From assembly GCF_000375525.1 (NCBI RefSeq), contig NZ_AQXC01000001.1, positions 372,001-436,000 on the forward strand: DNA of 64,000 nucleotides, written 5' to 3'. This DNA is from Corynebacterium propinquum DSM 44285 (lineage in GTDB: Bacteria; Actinomycetota; Actinomycetes; Mycobacteriales; Mycobacteriaceae). Under the pieces are notes generated by a model. The model worked only from the letters and a program-made list of their open reading frames with translations. It did no database searches and was not told the DNA's origin. Position numbers and translations under genes: made by a program. Of this stretch, positions 19,710-29,270 are shown in pieces; position 1 is the first letter of the stretch; each line of letters begins with the position of its first letter.

Positions 19710-21473
19710 ATGACGGCACCTTCTACTTCCCCAACCGGGTCCCCGACGGATTCCGCGGATAATAATCGCAGATTCCGGCTGCAGACCGACCCCTTTGTCT
19801 TTTTCACCGCAGCCATTTTCGTGATCGTTTTCGTCGCCGGAACCATCGCCTTTGGTGCCCGCGCCCGTGATCTTTACGGCAACGTCTCCGAAAGCTTGCT
19901 GGAAAATTTCGCGTGGCTATACATCGGCGGATTCTCAGTCATCTTCGTGTTCCTGATCGGAATCTTTGTCTCCAAATTCGGCAACTTGCGCCTGGGTGAT
20001 GACGAAGACGAACCGGAGTTTTCGCTTCCTGTGTGGTTCGCGATGCTTTTCGCCGCCGGCCTCGGCGCAACCTTGCTGTTCTGGGGCGCGGCCGAACCGA
20101 TCCATCACGCCTATAACCCACCGCGCGGTGAACTAGAGCCGATGAGTCAAGAGGCCATCACCCAAGCATTCGAATACACCTACTATCACTTCGCCGCCCA
20201 CATGTGGGTCATTTTCGTGCTGCCTGGTTTGGCCATGGGCTACTTCATTTACAAGCGCAAAATGCCCGCACGCATCTCTTCAGTCTTTTCGCCGTTTCTG
20301 GGCGGCATGGTCTATCGCTGGCCAGGCAAGCTGATTGATGCGATGGCAATCATCGGCACTATCTTCGGTCTGGCGGTTTCCGTCGGCCTGGGTGTGCTGC
20401 AGATCAACGCTGGCCTGAATATCATGTGGGGCGTGCCGCTGGTCGGCTGGGTAGAAGTGCTGATCATCGTCGGCATCACCGTGATTGCCTCGATTTCCGT
20501 GGCCACAGGTCTGGATAAAGGCGTGAAAATCCTCTCCAACCTAAACATCCTGGGCGCAGTACTGTTGATGATCTTCGTGGCCGCGATGGGCCCAACACTG
20601 AAAGTCATAAACCACACCACGGAAGCTTTCGGCTTATATGCCAGCAGCTTGCCAGAACTGATGTTCTGGGTGGACTCGTACAACGAAAACCCAGGCTGGT
20701 TAAATTCCTGGACGGCCTTCTATTGGGCATGGACGATTTGTTGGTCGCCGTTCGTCGGCATGTTCATCGCCCGCATTTCCCGTGGGCGCACCGTGCGTGA
20801 GTTCATCGGTGGGGTACTCGCCTTGCCGACGATTTTCGTCATCGTGTGGTTCTCGATATTCGGCCGCTCCGCGATCGAAATGGAACTTGCCGCCCCCGGG
20901 GTACTCACCGGTCCTGTAGTCGAAGAAGGCAATACCCCAGTTGCGCTGTTCGCACTGTTAGAGCAATACCCGCTGTATGCCGTATCCGGCACACTGGCTT
21001 TGGCTGTGATCACAATCTTCTTCATCACCTCGATCGACTCCGCGGCCCTAGTGATGGATACTTTCGCCACCGGTGAAGAAGCCAAATCCCCCACCTATTA
21101 CCGCGTCGCCTGGGCAATCGCTGTGGGTGTCGTGACCGCCGCGCTGTTGTTCATTAATGACGCTGGTATCCAAGCAATCCAGGAAGTGGTCACCATCGTC
21201 GCTCTGCCGTTTTTCATCATGCAGGGCTTCATCATGGTCTCGTTGTTGAAGGGCATGGGCGATGACTTCGCCGCCGAGAAACGTTTGCGCACCCGACGCT
21301 GGGAAAAGACCGATACCCCAGAAAAACTCGAGCAGGCAGAAAACAAGCCTGCTCCGGGCTACGACAAAGATGGCAACGAAGTCGAAGCCCCGGAATTCGA
21401 ATACGACGAAGGCGACGGGTGGAAACTCACGGGCAACGTCACGGTCGAAACTGACGACGATAAAGGTGCATAA
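19710..21473 (+). CDS. BCCT-family betaine/osmolyte transporter
   Basis: The 587-residue protein has 12 membrane segments and BCCT hallmarks: WGAAEPIHH in segment 3, a Gly-rich stretch SVGLGVLQINAG in segment 5, and the family signature WTAFYWAWTICWSPFVGMF followed by FIARISRGRT. It imports compatible solutes such as glycine betaine or ectoine with Na or H ions. N- and C-terminal hydrophilic tails flank the core. The acidic C-terminal tail (about 75 residues) is rich in Glu/Asp, and its last part is duplicated 3 kb downstream. The exact substrate is not decidable. Confidence 0.92.
   Translation: MTAPSTSPTGSPTDSADNNRRFRLQTDPFVFFTAAIFVIVFVAGTIAFGARARDLYGNVSESLLENFAWLYIGGFSVIFVFLIGIFVSKFGNLRLGDDEDEPEFSLPVWFAMLFAAGLGATLLFWGAAEPIHHAYNPPRGELEPMSQEAITQAFEYTYYHFAAHMWVIFVLPGLAMGYFIYKRKMPARISSVFSPFLGGMVYRWPGKLIDAMAIIGTIFGLAVSVGLGVLQINAGLNIMWGVPLVGWVEVLIIVGITVIASISVATGLDKGVKILSNLNILGAVLLMIFVAAMGPTLKVINHTTEAFGLYASSLPELMFWVDSYNENPGWLNSWTAFYWAWTICWSPFVGMFIARISRGRTVREFIGGVLALPTIFVIVWFSIFGRSAIEMELAAPGVLTGPVVEEGNTPVALFALLEQYPLYAVSGTLALAVITIFFITSIDSAALVMDTFATGEEAKSPTYYRVAWAIAVGVVTAALLFINDAGIQAIQEVVTIVALPFFIMQGFIMVSLLKGMGDDFAAEKRLRTRRWEKTDTPEKLEQAENKPAPGYDKDGNEVEAPEFEYDEGDGWKLTGNVTVETDDDKGA
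21334..21453 (+). repeat. Direct repeat copy 1 (BCCT gene 3' end)
   Basis: These 120 bp recur at 24339-24458 with four differences (offset 3005). All four are third-position synonymous changes in the shared frame. Confidence 0.9.
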
Positions 21474-21523
21474 GATGCGGAGAGTTACACTGCGCATAGA
21501 AGCTTTGACAAAAACCAGCAGAG

Positions 21524-22800
21524 TTAATGCACACTGGCGTCTTTAGTCTCCTTCGCAAAGACACCCGCAATTAATGTCACACCGGCAACCACCACCAGGT
21601 AAATCTGGAACCAGAAATCCTTATCTGCGTTGCTGAGCCATTGGTTAACGTACGGGGCTGTACCACCGAAAATCGCGGTCGCTGCTGACAAGGTGGTAGC
21701 AACACCTGTGGCTCGGTATTTCATCGGTAAACTCTCCGCCCACAATGCACCATTGACCCCAAATAGCATTGCAAGAAACGTCAGCGAGACGACCATCGCG
21801 ATCACTAGGGTTACAAATTCCCCATTAAGAATGTTATACAAAGGAATAGTCAGCAGGATAAACCCAATCGAAAAACCGATAATTAATGGCTTCCGCCCAA
21901 TTTTGTCACCGAGCGCTCCGAACCCCAAGATCATAACCAAAAAGATTACTTGTGCCACAAGGCTGGCACTCAGCGTACTATCTGGGGATTGCTCGAATTT
22001 AACTTGAGCATGAGTTGGTAAGTAGAGCAACCAATTATAAAACATCAGGGATCCGCCCGCCGAAGTGACAAAAATCAGCAGCGGCCACGCCAATGCGCAA
22101 AAATCCCCGCCGTTTCATCGGTCGTCGACGAATGCGCTCGTCCACCATGGGTAGAGTTATCCTCAGTAGTTTCCACGATATTTTTACGAAGCCATAAAGC
22201 ATAAAGTCCGAGTGCGCCCCCAATAAGGAATGGAATTCGCCAACCCCAGGAATCAATCGTTGCTTCACTTAACATGAGGTTAAGCAATAGCCCGACGATC
22301 GTTGCCAACATTGTGCCCATAACGACGCTGACCCATGAGGTCGAACCGAATAACGCCCGTTTTCCCTGAGGCGCACGTTCGACTAAATAAGTCATCGACG
22401 TACCCATTTCACCACCATGAGCAAGCCCTTGGAGTAACCGCGCAGCCACGAGAATTACCGCGGCCCAGACTCCAACTGATGCGGCAGTTGGAGCGAGCCC
22501 AACGACAAGCGATCCACCAGCAGTGAGCATCATTGCGACAAAAAGTGCTTGCTTTCGTCCGGCCTTATCGGCATATCTACCGAAGACAAAACCGCCAACT
22601 GGCCGTGCGATGAAGCCGATCGCAAACACCGCTAAGGTTGACAGCAATGCACTAGCAGGGTCATCATCGACGAAGAATTTTGCAGCAAAGTATGGTGCAA
22701 ATATCGTATAAATATTCCAGTCGTACCACTCAAGCACATTGCCAAAATTTACGGCAAGAAGGTCTTTTAGCCGCCGTTGTGGTTTGGCTTTTGCACTCAT
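21524..22800 (-). pseudogene. MFS metabolite:H+ symporter, split by a frameshift
   Basis: Two overlapping frames encode adjacent parts of one transporter. The 241-residue N-terminal part (ATG 22800) has NFGNVLEWYDWNIY, FGRYADKAGRKQ and a WGWRIPFLIGG block typical of the MHS (sugar/ShiA-like) branch. The 189-residue C-terminal part (22093-21524) has GDKIGRKPLI and YRATGVATT. Together they give the usual length of about 430 residues with 12 helices. The first frame ends shortly after ETAGIFAHW. One extra A in the A5 run at 22099-22103 (T on the coding strand) would join the frames (AGIFCALAWPLL). It overlaps the flavin reductase gene by 4 bp. This is either a true inactivation, a phase-variable tract or a sequencing error. 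Confidence 0.8.
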
Positions 22801-23450
22801 GCCGAGCCTTCCAGACCAGATTGGGCATCACCATCTGCCCCGGGGACACGCATCTCGAAGGTTTCCCGCACGACTGTGTAGTCAAAGTACCCAAGGCGTG
22901 CAATCGGCATAATCTTCTCGATATCGATCTTTCCAGTTTCTGTAATCACAGCATCATCGATATGAATAACTTCAACCTTGGCAAAAACGATATCGATTGT
23001 GCCTACATTCGAATTTCCAGGTAGCCGATGGGTTGAAAGATAACGACACTCAAACTTAATCGGAGACTCTTTCACCATTGGAATATTGCCGTTATCCGAA
23101 TATTCTTTGGTGACGTCAAGGTGGTCCCATTCACTCTCCGAAGGTGCTAACGCCATGGCTGTTTTATTCACGTCTTCACGAAGATCATAGGTTGCCATGT
23201 TCCACACAAACCACCCAGTTTTCTCTGCGTTGAGCACCGTGTCTTTACGTCGACCATCCGGGTATTGATTGGCGGAAAACATTACCATCGGCGGGTCAAA
23301 AGTAAGATTTTGCCACTGACTGTATGGCGCAATGTTTTCTTGGCCGTCTTCACTCACGGAAGACAACCAACCGATTGGACGCGGAACCGTACTCGATTTG
23401 AACGGTGAAAACGGCAGCGGATTCTTTTCCTGATTTGGGTGCCACTTCAT
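22797..23450 (-). CDS. Flavin reductase-like (FMN-binding split barrel) protein
   Basis: The 217-residue protein has the split-barrel pattern of the flavin reductase-like/DIM6-NTAB family: SSTVPRPIGWLSSVSEDG, then NIAPYSQWQNLTFDPPMVMFS and TGWFVWN. Such proteins bind FMN and either reduce flavin for a monooxygenase or act as oxidoreductases. The ATG overlap with the MFS gene suggests uptake and catabolism of one organic compound. An imperfect AAGGG site precedes the ATG. The divergent GntR gene is the likely regulator. Confidence 0.8.
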   Translation of the reverse strand: MKWHPNQEKNPLPFSPFKSSTVPRPIGWLSSVSEDGQENIAPYSQWQNLTFDPPMVMFSANQYPDGRRKDTVLNAEKTGWFVWNMATYDLREDVNKTAMALAPSESEWDHLDVTKEYSDNGNIPMVKESPIKFECRYLSTHRLPGNSNVGTIDIVFAKVEVIHIDDAVITETGKIDIEKIMPIARLGYFDYTVVRETFEMRVPGADGDAQSGLEGSA

Positions 23451-23560
23451 AACAAGCCCTTTCTAGTGAACTGCATCTCACCTTTATGTATATCATAAAT
23501 ATATTTCGCGTATACAATTACGGCGTTTGTTCCCCCACGATTTCTTTGCGAAAATTAAGT

Positions 23561-24253
23561 GTGAGCAAATCAGACGATGCGTACCAGCAGTTATGCCGAG
23601 ACATAGAATTCGGAGATCTTGCACCTGGAGATTTATTCACAGAAGCAGACCTCAGTGAACGTTTAAGAATTGGCCGGACACCACTACGCGAGGCTCTTCA
23701 ACGACTTACTCGTGAACACATCATCTCTGTTCGTGGACGTGCTGGAATCCAAATTCCGCCCTTATCTGTTGACGATCAGCTAGGTCGTCTCGAAGTTCGG
23801 CGTGCACTGGAATGCCTAACCGTAGCCTTAAGTACCGAGCGTGCCTCAGTTTCAGATTTACGGGCCCTCAAAGACATTGAAGGAGCATTGAAACCTGCGA
23901 ATGAAGCGCATGAATACCTTGAACTACTTCGCAAGACTCAAGAACTCATTTTGTCCTACACAGGGAACGCTTATTTGCAGGAAGCGATGAAACCGCTGTT
24001 GTTGCTATCTCGTCGATTTTGGCGTGCCCATCTTGATTTATTCGATGAAAGCGTGACCTTAGGAAAGCACCACCATCTGGAGATCATTAAAGCAATACTT
24101 CGCCGAGATTCTACTCACGCACAACAAGCGGCTCTTGGGCTTAACGACTACCTAATCGACTTCACCCTTGACGTTGTGAAGAAACAAGCATCAATCGTGC
24201 GTAATGGAGAATGGTTATTTTCCCGTCATGCAGACAGGCCAACGATCGCTTAA
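23561..24253 (+). CDS. GntR-family (FCD) transcriptional regulator
   Basis: The product has an N-terminal winged helix (LFTEADLSERLRIGRTPLRE, then ALQRLTREHIISVRGRAG) and a C-terminal helical FCD ligand domain (RRALECLTVALS, LLRKTQELIL, HHLEIIKAIL). I chose the GTG at 23561 because the frame before it (from 23486) is not GntR-like and runs through the promoter. It is divergent from the flavin reductase/MFS pair; repression of that pair relieved by its substrate is the likely scheme. Its A/T-richer codon use matches the cassette. Confidence 0.8.
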   Translation: MSKSDDAYQQLCRDIEFGDLAPGDLFTEADLSERLRIGRTPLREALQRLTREHIISVRGRAGIQIPPLSVDDQLGRLEVRRALECLTVALSTERASVSDLRALKDIEGALKPANEAHEYLELLRKTQELILSYTGNAYLQEAMKPLLLLSRRFWRAHLDLFDESVTLGKHHHLEIIKAILRRDSTHAQQAALGLNDYLIDFTLDVVKKQASIVRNGEWLFSRHADRPTIA

Positions 24254-24338
24254 TTATCCAGGTGGGGGCGATTGCGAACCAACGCCCCAAAAGCTTCTTC
24301 CCTGGTCGACGATACACTGCGGGGATAAAGACCCTATT

Positions 24339-24472
24339 AGGCAGAAAACAAGCCCGCGCCGGGCTACGACAAAGATGGCAACGAAGTCGAAGCCCCGGAA
24401 TTCGAATACGACGAAGGCGACGGGTGGAAACTCACAGGCAACGTCACTGTCGAAACTGGCGATAATAAATAA
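24339..24472 (+). pseudogene. 3' remnant of a BCCT transporter gene (direct repeat copy 2)
   Basis: After an in-frame TAG (24338-24340), 43 codons (24341-24469) and a TAA repeat the acidic C-terminal tail of the intact BCCT protein, ending VETGDNK instead of VETDDDKGA. Over 24339-24458 only four bases differ from 21334-21453, all silent. No start codon or upstream BCCT sequence remains. The silent-only divergence implies that both copies evolved as coding sequence before the remnant lost its gene. Confidence 0.85.
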
Positions 24473-24508
24473 GCGATAAACCGTCAGGCGGCAGGCAGGC
24501 GAACTGTG

Positions 24509-25198
24509 TTAGAAATTCGCGGTGTCGCCTGTCGTTGCCAATTTTTCCGCGATCCAGTCTTTTTGCGCCGCAATATCAGCGAGGTTCAGTGGCACGCCGT
24601 TGCCAGAGATTGCCGAGGCCACACCCGCTAGCTTTCCATCGATAAAAAGCGGCCCGCCGGAATCGCCTGGCTTGGAATAGGCACCATCTTGGTGGTGCAC
24701 AACAAACATTTTGCCGTTGGTATAACTGCCGTCTTGGTAGCTACCTTGCACTTGCGCGGTCGATTGCTGCAAGTAATTGTGTGCTCGATTATCCCAACCA
24801 TAGAAGGTTCCGGTCTGTCCAGCCTGGGGCGATTCGGAGGCCAATTGTGGGTAGCTGTCAAAATCAAAGGCAGAATACATGGACATCCGCACAAGCGAAA
24901 TGTCTCCGCTTGGGGCATAGAAAGTTTCCTGTGAGCCTTTGCGGCCGCCCTTTTTGTCGATGCCCGCAGTGATCGGCATCGGGTGGTTGCCTTCACGGAA
25001 GCAGTGTTTTGCGGCGAGGACCCAGTGTGGGCTGATGGCGGTACCCGTGCAGCCGCCAATGATGACGATATTTTGTGCATTTTTGTCATCGGGAGAGACG
25101 TCATGGCCTCCCCGAACGGCATTGGCTTGCGGCGCGACCGCACCGGTGACAGCAACAGCAATGGCGCTCAGAACGAGCGCAACCTTCTTTAATCTCAT
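24509..25198 (-). CDS. Secreted trypsin-like serine protease
   Basis: The 229-residue preprotein has a Sec signal peptide (RLKK, hydrophobic core, cleavage after APQANA at about residue 27). The mature S1/chymotrypsin fold has the His of AAKHC, the Asp of DISLVRM and the Ser of GDSGGPLF, so the triad is complete. GGCTGTAISPHWVL supplies the disulfide partner before the His. It is exported and likely acts on extracellular proteins. It converges with the BCCT remnant and lies downstream of the sia operon. Confidence 0.9.
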   Translation of the reverse strand: MRLKKVALVLSAIAVAVTGAVAPQANAVRGGHDVSPDDKNAQNIVIIGGCTGTAISPHWVLAAKHCFREGNHPMPITAGIDKKGGRKGSQETFYAPSGDISLVRMSMYSAFDFDSYPQLASESPQAGQTGTFYGWDNRAHNYLQQSTAQVQGSYQDGSYTNGKMFVVHHQDGAYSKPGDSGGPLFIDGKLAGVASAISGNGVPLNLADIAAQKDWIAEKLATTGDTANF

Positions 25199-25296
25199 AC
25201 CTCAGAGACTAATAGGTTTCTTTTACTATTCCAAGAATTGTTAACTATCACTCATTTTTCGCACAAATGCCGTAGAGTTTTCTGGGATTCTCCGCG

Positions 25297-26151
25297 CTAT
25301 TCTCCCAGTAACGACGGAACCGAGCCCAGCAGCTCACGCGTGTAGCTGTGCTGCGGGTTGGTGAAAATTTCCTCGGTGGTATTTTCTTCCACGATTTCCC
25401 CGCCGAGCATCACGCAAATGCGGTCGGATACATAACGCACGGTATTAATATCGTGAGAAATAAACACCAGGCCTAGGCCCATTTCACGCTTCAGATCCAA
25501 CAACAGGTTCAGCACCTGCGCGCGCACGGACACATCCAGCGCTGACGTCGGCTCATCCGCAATGATCACATCCGGCTCTAGCACCAGCGCACGGGCAATT
25601 GCGACGCGCTGGCGCTGGCCACCGGAAATCTGCCGCGGTAACACATTCAACGCCGATTGCGGCAAACCGACCAGCGAAAGCAGCTCCCGCACGCGGTTGA
25701 GCCGGTCGCTATGCGATCCCACCCCGTGCACATTCAACGGATCAAGTAGCTGTTGTTGCACACTCATGCGCGGGTTCAACGAGGTCGCTGGGTCTTGGAA
25801 CACCACCGACACCGACCTGCCCATTTTCTTGCGCGCAGACCTACCCCAGCCGAGTTGCTCGCCTTTAAACAGCACCTCGCCAGAAGTCGGCTTTTGCAAC
25901 CCAACCATGACTTTCGCCAACGTGGATTTACCACAGCCGGATTCACCGACGATGCCGACGATGTCGTTGCGGTAGATCTGGAAATTAATGTGCTTATTGG
26001 CCTGTACTTTATTCGGACTGAACAAACTACCGGTCCGGGTTTTAAAGACCACGCTGGTATCGCGCAGCTCAAGTACTGGCTCGCCGAGACCAGAATTCTG
26101 GTTTGGCTGGACCGGGTCATTCTGCTTGTTATCCAACTGACTCATAGCCAC
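25297..26151 (-). CDS. siaI: Sialic acid ABC transporter ATPase (SiaI)
   Basis: The 284-residue protein is an OppF/DppF-type ATPase: Walker A GESGCGKST, Q-loop VFQDPATSLNP, signature QISGGQRQRV, Walker B DVIIADEPTSALD and H-loop ISHD. It ends soon after SYTRELLGSVPSLLGE, so it lacks the long oligopeptide C-terminal domain. The start is a GTG overlapping the siaG stop (TAGTG); an ATG at 26145 is an alternative. The order SBP-permease-fused permease/ATPase-ATPase beside nan genes matches siaEFGI of C. glutamicum, which imports N-acetylneuraminate. Confidence 0.85.
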   Translation of the reverse strand: MAMSQLDNKQNDPVQPNQNSGLGEPVLELRDTSVVFKTRTGSLFSPNKVQANKHINFQIYRNDIVGIVGESGCGKSTLAKVMVGLQKPTSGEVLFKGEQLGWGRSARKKMGRSVSVVFQDPATSLNPRMSVQQQLLDPLNVHGVGSHSDRLNRVRELLSLVGLPQSALNVLPRQISGGQRQRVAIARALVLEPDVIIADEPTSALDVSVRAQVLNLLLDLKREMGLGLVFISHDINTVRYVSDRICVMLGGEIVEENTTEEIFTNPQHSYTRELLGSVPSLLGE

Positions 26152-28241
26152 TAGCCTTCCTGCTTCGAGCTACCCGACACGGAACGAGATTGCGAGTCTG
26201 CGCCACCGCCTGCACCACTGCATACGCCACCACGCGCAGCTTCCAGCTCGTCGGTGCTCGCATAGTAATGAGTCGAGCTTTGTGCATCACCGACCACACG
26301 CAGCGTCGGTTTTTCCTCCAAGCCCAATTCGGGATACGACGAGCGCGGCGCGAACCGATCACCGTTGACGAACTCCGTCGGCGACGGCACTGTGCCTGGG
26401 ATCTGATACAGCCGCTGTGCATTGGCTTCGACAGACAGCACGGCGCCGAGCAGCCCGCGGGTGTATTCATGCGTCGGGTTACCCAAGATCTCAGACGTCG
26501 CGCCTTGCTCAACCACCTGTCCGGCATACATCACGGTGATTTTATCCGCCATGCGCGCGACCAAAGCGAGGTCATGCGAGACGAAAATCATCGCAAAGCC
26601 CAGCTTCTTTTGCAGATCATTAAGCAATTCGACGACTTGCTTCTGCACTGTCACATCCAGCGCAGTCGTCGGCTCGTCGGCAATCAGCAAACGCGGGTTG
26701 CGCGTCAACGCCATGGCGATGAGCACGCGCTGGCGCTGACCACCAGAAAGCTCGTGGGGGTAGGACTTCAAGGTGCGATCCGGATCCAATCCCACAAGCT
26801 CCAGCAGCTCCCGGGCACCACGCTTACCACCACGTTTAATCAGCTGAGCCATCTGCGCTTTAATCAGCATCGACGGGTTCAACGATGACAATGCGTCCTG
26901 GTAGATCATCGCGATTTCATGGCCACGCAACTTATTGTGCTCTTTGTCGTTAAGCTCCAGCACGTTGTTTCCGTCGTAGCGCACCTCGCCAGTTTTCACG
27001 GCTGACGCCGGCAGCAGACCCATGATCGACATGGCGGAAATGGATTTTCCGCAGCCGGATTCTCCCACCAGTCCTAGCGTTTCACCGGGCGCGACGGAGA
27101 AATTCACCCCGTCGATAATGTCCACAGAACCGTGCGCATCCGGGAAGCTGATGCGCAGATCTTTTACCTCCAGGAGCGGAGTTTTCTTCGCGGACCCGTC
27201 CGCACTCGCATCTCCAGATTCCCGCTTGTGCGTCACCATGGCCGAGCCCCGCAGCGCAGCCAAAGACTGCTGCAACGCTGCTTGGGATTCTTCCCGAGAG
27301 GTGGCACCCAGGGTTTTTACGGCAGCAGCTTTTTCTGCTTGCTCGGCTGCTTTCGCATCATCAGCAATCGGCTTGCGCGCTGGTGGTGAGGCCAAAGCGT
27401 CGGTCATGCCTTCGGACATGATGTTCAGGCACAGCACGGTGACTAGCAGCATCAGACCTGCGAAAAACGTTGGCCACCACGCGCCAGTAAGCAAGATTCC
27501 TTGCCCATCAGACAAGATATTGCCCCAGGACGGATTCGGCGGTGCCACACCGGCGTTGATAAATGACAGCGACGCTTCCAGCACAATCGCATCAGCAACC
27601 AGCACCGTAGCAAACACCAACACCGGTGCAATGCAGTTACGCGCAACTTGCTTGAGCAAAATATGTGGCGTCGACGCGCCCATCACACGCGAGGCTGAAA
27701 CGTAGTCTTCGCCGAACTGCCCCAACACATTCGCGCGAATAATGCGCGAGAGCTGCGGGGTGTATACGAAGCCAATCGCGATAATCAGAATCGCGACGTT
27801 ATTGCCCCACACGGCGACGAACACTGCTGCCAGTGCGATAGCCGGAAAGGACATCACGATGTCCAAAAAGCGCATCAGCACTTCCGAGACCACTTTGTTC
27901 GACGTCGCTGCGATTGAGCCCAATACCGCGGCAGCCAGCAGCGCCAAGCCTGTGGCAAGTAAACCAATCAGCAGCGAGGAACGCGCCCCGTAGATGACGC
28001 GCGATAAGATATCGCGGCCAACGGAATCGGTGCCAAATGGATGCTCGCCGGATGGTGGTTGGATCGGGGTGCCGGTAGCCAGCGGATCATGCGGTGCGAT
28101 CAGTGGTGCACACACGGCCGCCAGCACCACGATGCCCAGAACCACCATGGAAATCTTGGATTTCAGCGGCAAGTTTTTCAGGCCGGTAAACCGCGCACCG
28201 GCTTTATTCTCCAGGTTCTGTGTGGTTTTTGCTCGTAGCAT
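26151..28241 (-). CDS. siaG: Sialic acid ABC transporter, permease-ATPase fusion (SiaG)
   Basis: The 696-residue protein fuses two normally separate subunits. Residues 1 to about 285 are a DppC-type permease (HPFGTDSVGRDILSRVIYGAR and the EAA-like loop ASRVMGASTPHILL). A charged Ala/Glu/Lys linker of about 70 residues follows. From about residue 355 it is a DppD-type ATPase with Walker A GESGCGKS, signature LSGGQRQRV and Walker B LLIADEPTTALD. The C-terminal segment (GDRFAPRSSYP) lacks the Cys pair usual in oligopeptide ATPases. Start and stop each overlap the neighbouring genes by one base. Confidence 0.88.
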   Translation of the reverse strand: MLRAKTTQNLENKAGARFTGLKNLPLKSKISMVVLGIVVLAAVCAPLIAPHDPLATGTPIQPPSGEHPFGTDSVGRDILSRVIYGARSSLLIGLLATGLALLAAAVLGSIAATSNKVVSEVLMRFLDIVMSFPAIALAAVFVAVWGNNVAILIIAIGFVYTPQLSRIIRANVLGQFGEDYVSASRVMGASTPHILLKQVARNCIAPVLVFATVLVADAIVLEASLSFINAGVAPPNPSWGNILSDGQGILLTGAWWPTFFAGLMLLVTVLCLNIMSEGMTDALASPPARKPIADDAKAAEQAEKAAAVKTLGATSREESQAALQQSLAALRGSAMVTHKRESGDASADGSAKKTPLLEVKDLRISFPDAHGSVDIIDGVNFSVAPGETLGLVGESGCGKSISAMSIMGLLPASAVKTGEVRYDGNNVLELNDKEHNKLRGHEIAMIYQDALSSLNPSMLIKAQMAQLIKRGGKRGARELLELVGLDPDRTLKSYPHELSGGQRQRVLIAMALTRNPRLLIADEPTTALDVTVQKQVVELLNDLQKKLGFAMIFVSHDLALVARMADKITVMYAGQVVEQGATSEILGNPTHEYTRGLLGAVLSVEANAQRLYQIPGTVPSPTEFVNGDRFAPRSSYPELGLEEKPTLRVVGDAQSSTHYYASTDELEAARGGVCSGAGGGADSQSRSVSGSSKQEG

Positions 28242-29206
28242 CAGATGCTCCTAATCCGTGGATTCACCAGCACGTAGAGAATGTCGACGATGATGTTGAT
28301 GATGATGAACGCGATCGCCACCACCAATGTGACGCCTTGGACCAGGTAGACGTCGTTACGCACAACGCCGTCCAGGATCAGCTGGCCCATTGCCTGGATA
28401 TTGAAAATGATCTCGATGACGGCAGCACCACCCATGAGGTAGCCCACGCGCAGACCCAGCACCGTGATCGGGGTGATCAAAGCGTTACGCAAAACGTTGC
28501 GTCCAATGACGGTTCCGCGCGGAACGCCCGCACCGATTGCCATGCGGACATAGTCTTTGTCGAGTTCTTCCACCATGGAGGTTCGCACCACGCGGGTCAG
28601 CGAACCAGCCACCGGCACCGCGAGTGCCACCGCGGGCAGGAAGATATTGTTCGCCCAGGTCGCTGGGTCCTGGCTAAACGGCACCCACCTGGCTACGACG
28701 GCGGGAAATGCTCCCCAACCGCCGGGGATGGTGCCGAGCCACTGGATCAACAGAATCGCCAACCAAAACGACGGGGTCGCCAGTGCGGCGATCGACAGCA
28801 CACGGATAACCTGATCTACCCATTTTTCGCGGTAGATCGCAGCCAAAACACCCAAGATCACCGACACCACGACGGCCAACAACAAGCCGGTGAAAGTCAG
28901 CTGCAGCGTGATGGGAAACGCGTGGGCAATTCGCTCAGTCACCGGCACGCCGCCAGACGACAGGCCCAGATCTCCCTGCATCATGTTGACCAAGAACTGG
29001 CCATAACGCACGAGCAGCGGATCGTTTAATCCATGTTCTTCACGGTAAGCCTCCAAAGCGGCCGGCGATGCGGTTTCGCCTAACGCTAGACGTGCCGGGT
29101 CCGCAGGCGAAAACGACATGATGAAAAACACCAGGAACGTTACGCCCAAGACCATTATCGGCAGCGCCAGCAGCCTGCGCCCAATGAGGCGGATGAGATG
29201 AGACAT
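28241..29206 (-). CDS. siaF: Sialic acid ABC transporter permease (SiaF)
   Basis: This 321-residue DppB-type permease has six membrane segments. The N-terminus is typical (IGRRLLALPIMVLGVTFLVF), followed by the periplasmic loop PADPARLALGE. The EAA loop is VRMAIGAGVPRGTVIGRNVL. The stop overlaps siaG (TGATG), giving translational coupling. It pairs with the permease half of SiaG to form the channel. Confidence 0.88.
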   Translation of the reverse strand: MSHLIRLIGRRLLALPIMVLGVTFLVFFIMSFSPADPARLALGETASPAALEAYREEHGLNDPLLVRYGQFLVNMMQGDLGLSSGGVPVTERIAHAFPITLQLTFTGLLLAVVVSVILGVLAAIYREKWVDQVIRVLSIAALATPSFWLAILLIQWLGTIPGGWGAFPAVVARWVPFSQDPATWANNIFLPAVALAVPVAGSLTRVVRTSMVEELDKDYVRMAIGAGVPRGTVIGRNVLRNALITPITVLGLRVGYLMGGAAVIEIIFNIQAMGQLILDGVVRNDVYLVQGVTLVVAIAFIIINIIVDILYVLVNPRIRSI

Positions 29207-29270
29207 TCAGTCTGCCTTTAGTACTCGATCATGCGCAGGCACGAATTATTCACCCGTGCCCACACACTAA

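Larger units (their letters stand above)
21474..24338. other. Probable inserted cassette between the BCCT 3'-end duplications
   Basis: The segment between the two BCCT tail copies carries an MFS transporter, a flavin reductase-like protein and a GntR regulator. Its codon use is visibly more A/T-rich than the flanking genes. No transposase or integrase was found. I infer gain by recombination at, or alongside a duplication of, the BCCT gene. Confidence 0.6.

Noticed and set aside
21474..24508. Insertion sequence carrying the transporter cassette
   Set aside because: No transposase, integrase or terminal inverted repeats were found; only the BCCT-end duplication marks the borders.
25282..25308. 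CTGGGA/TCCCAG hairpin at the siaI stop as a terminator
   Set aside because: The minus-strand transcript has AAAA and no U-run after the stem, and part of the stem is coding.
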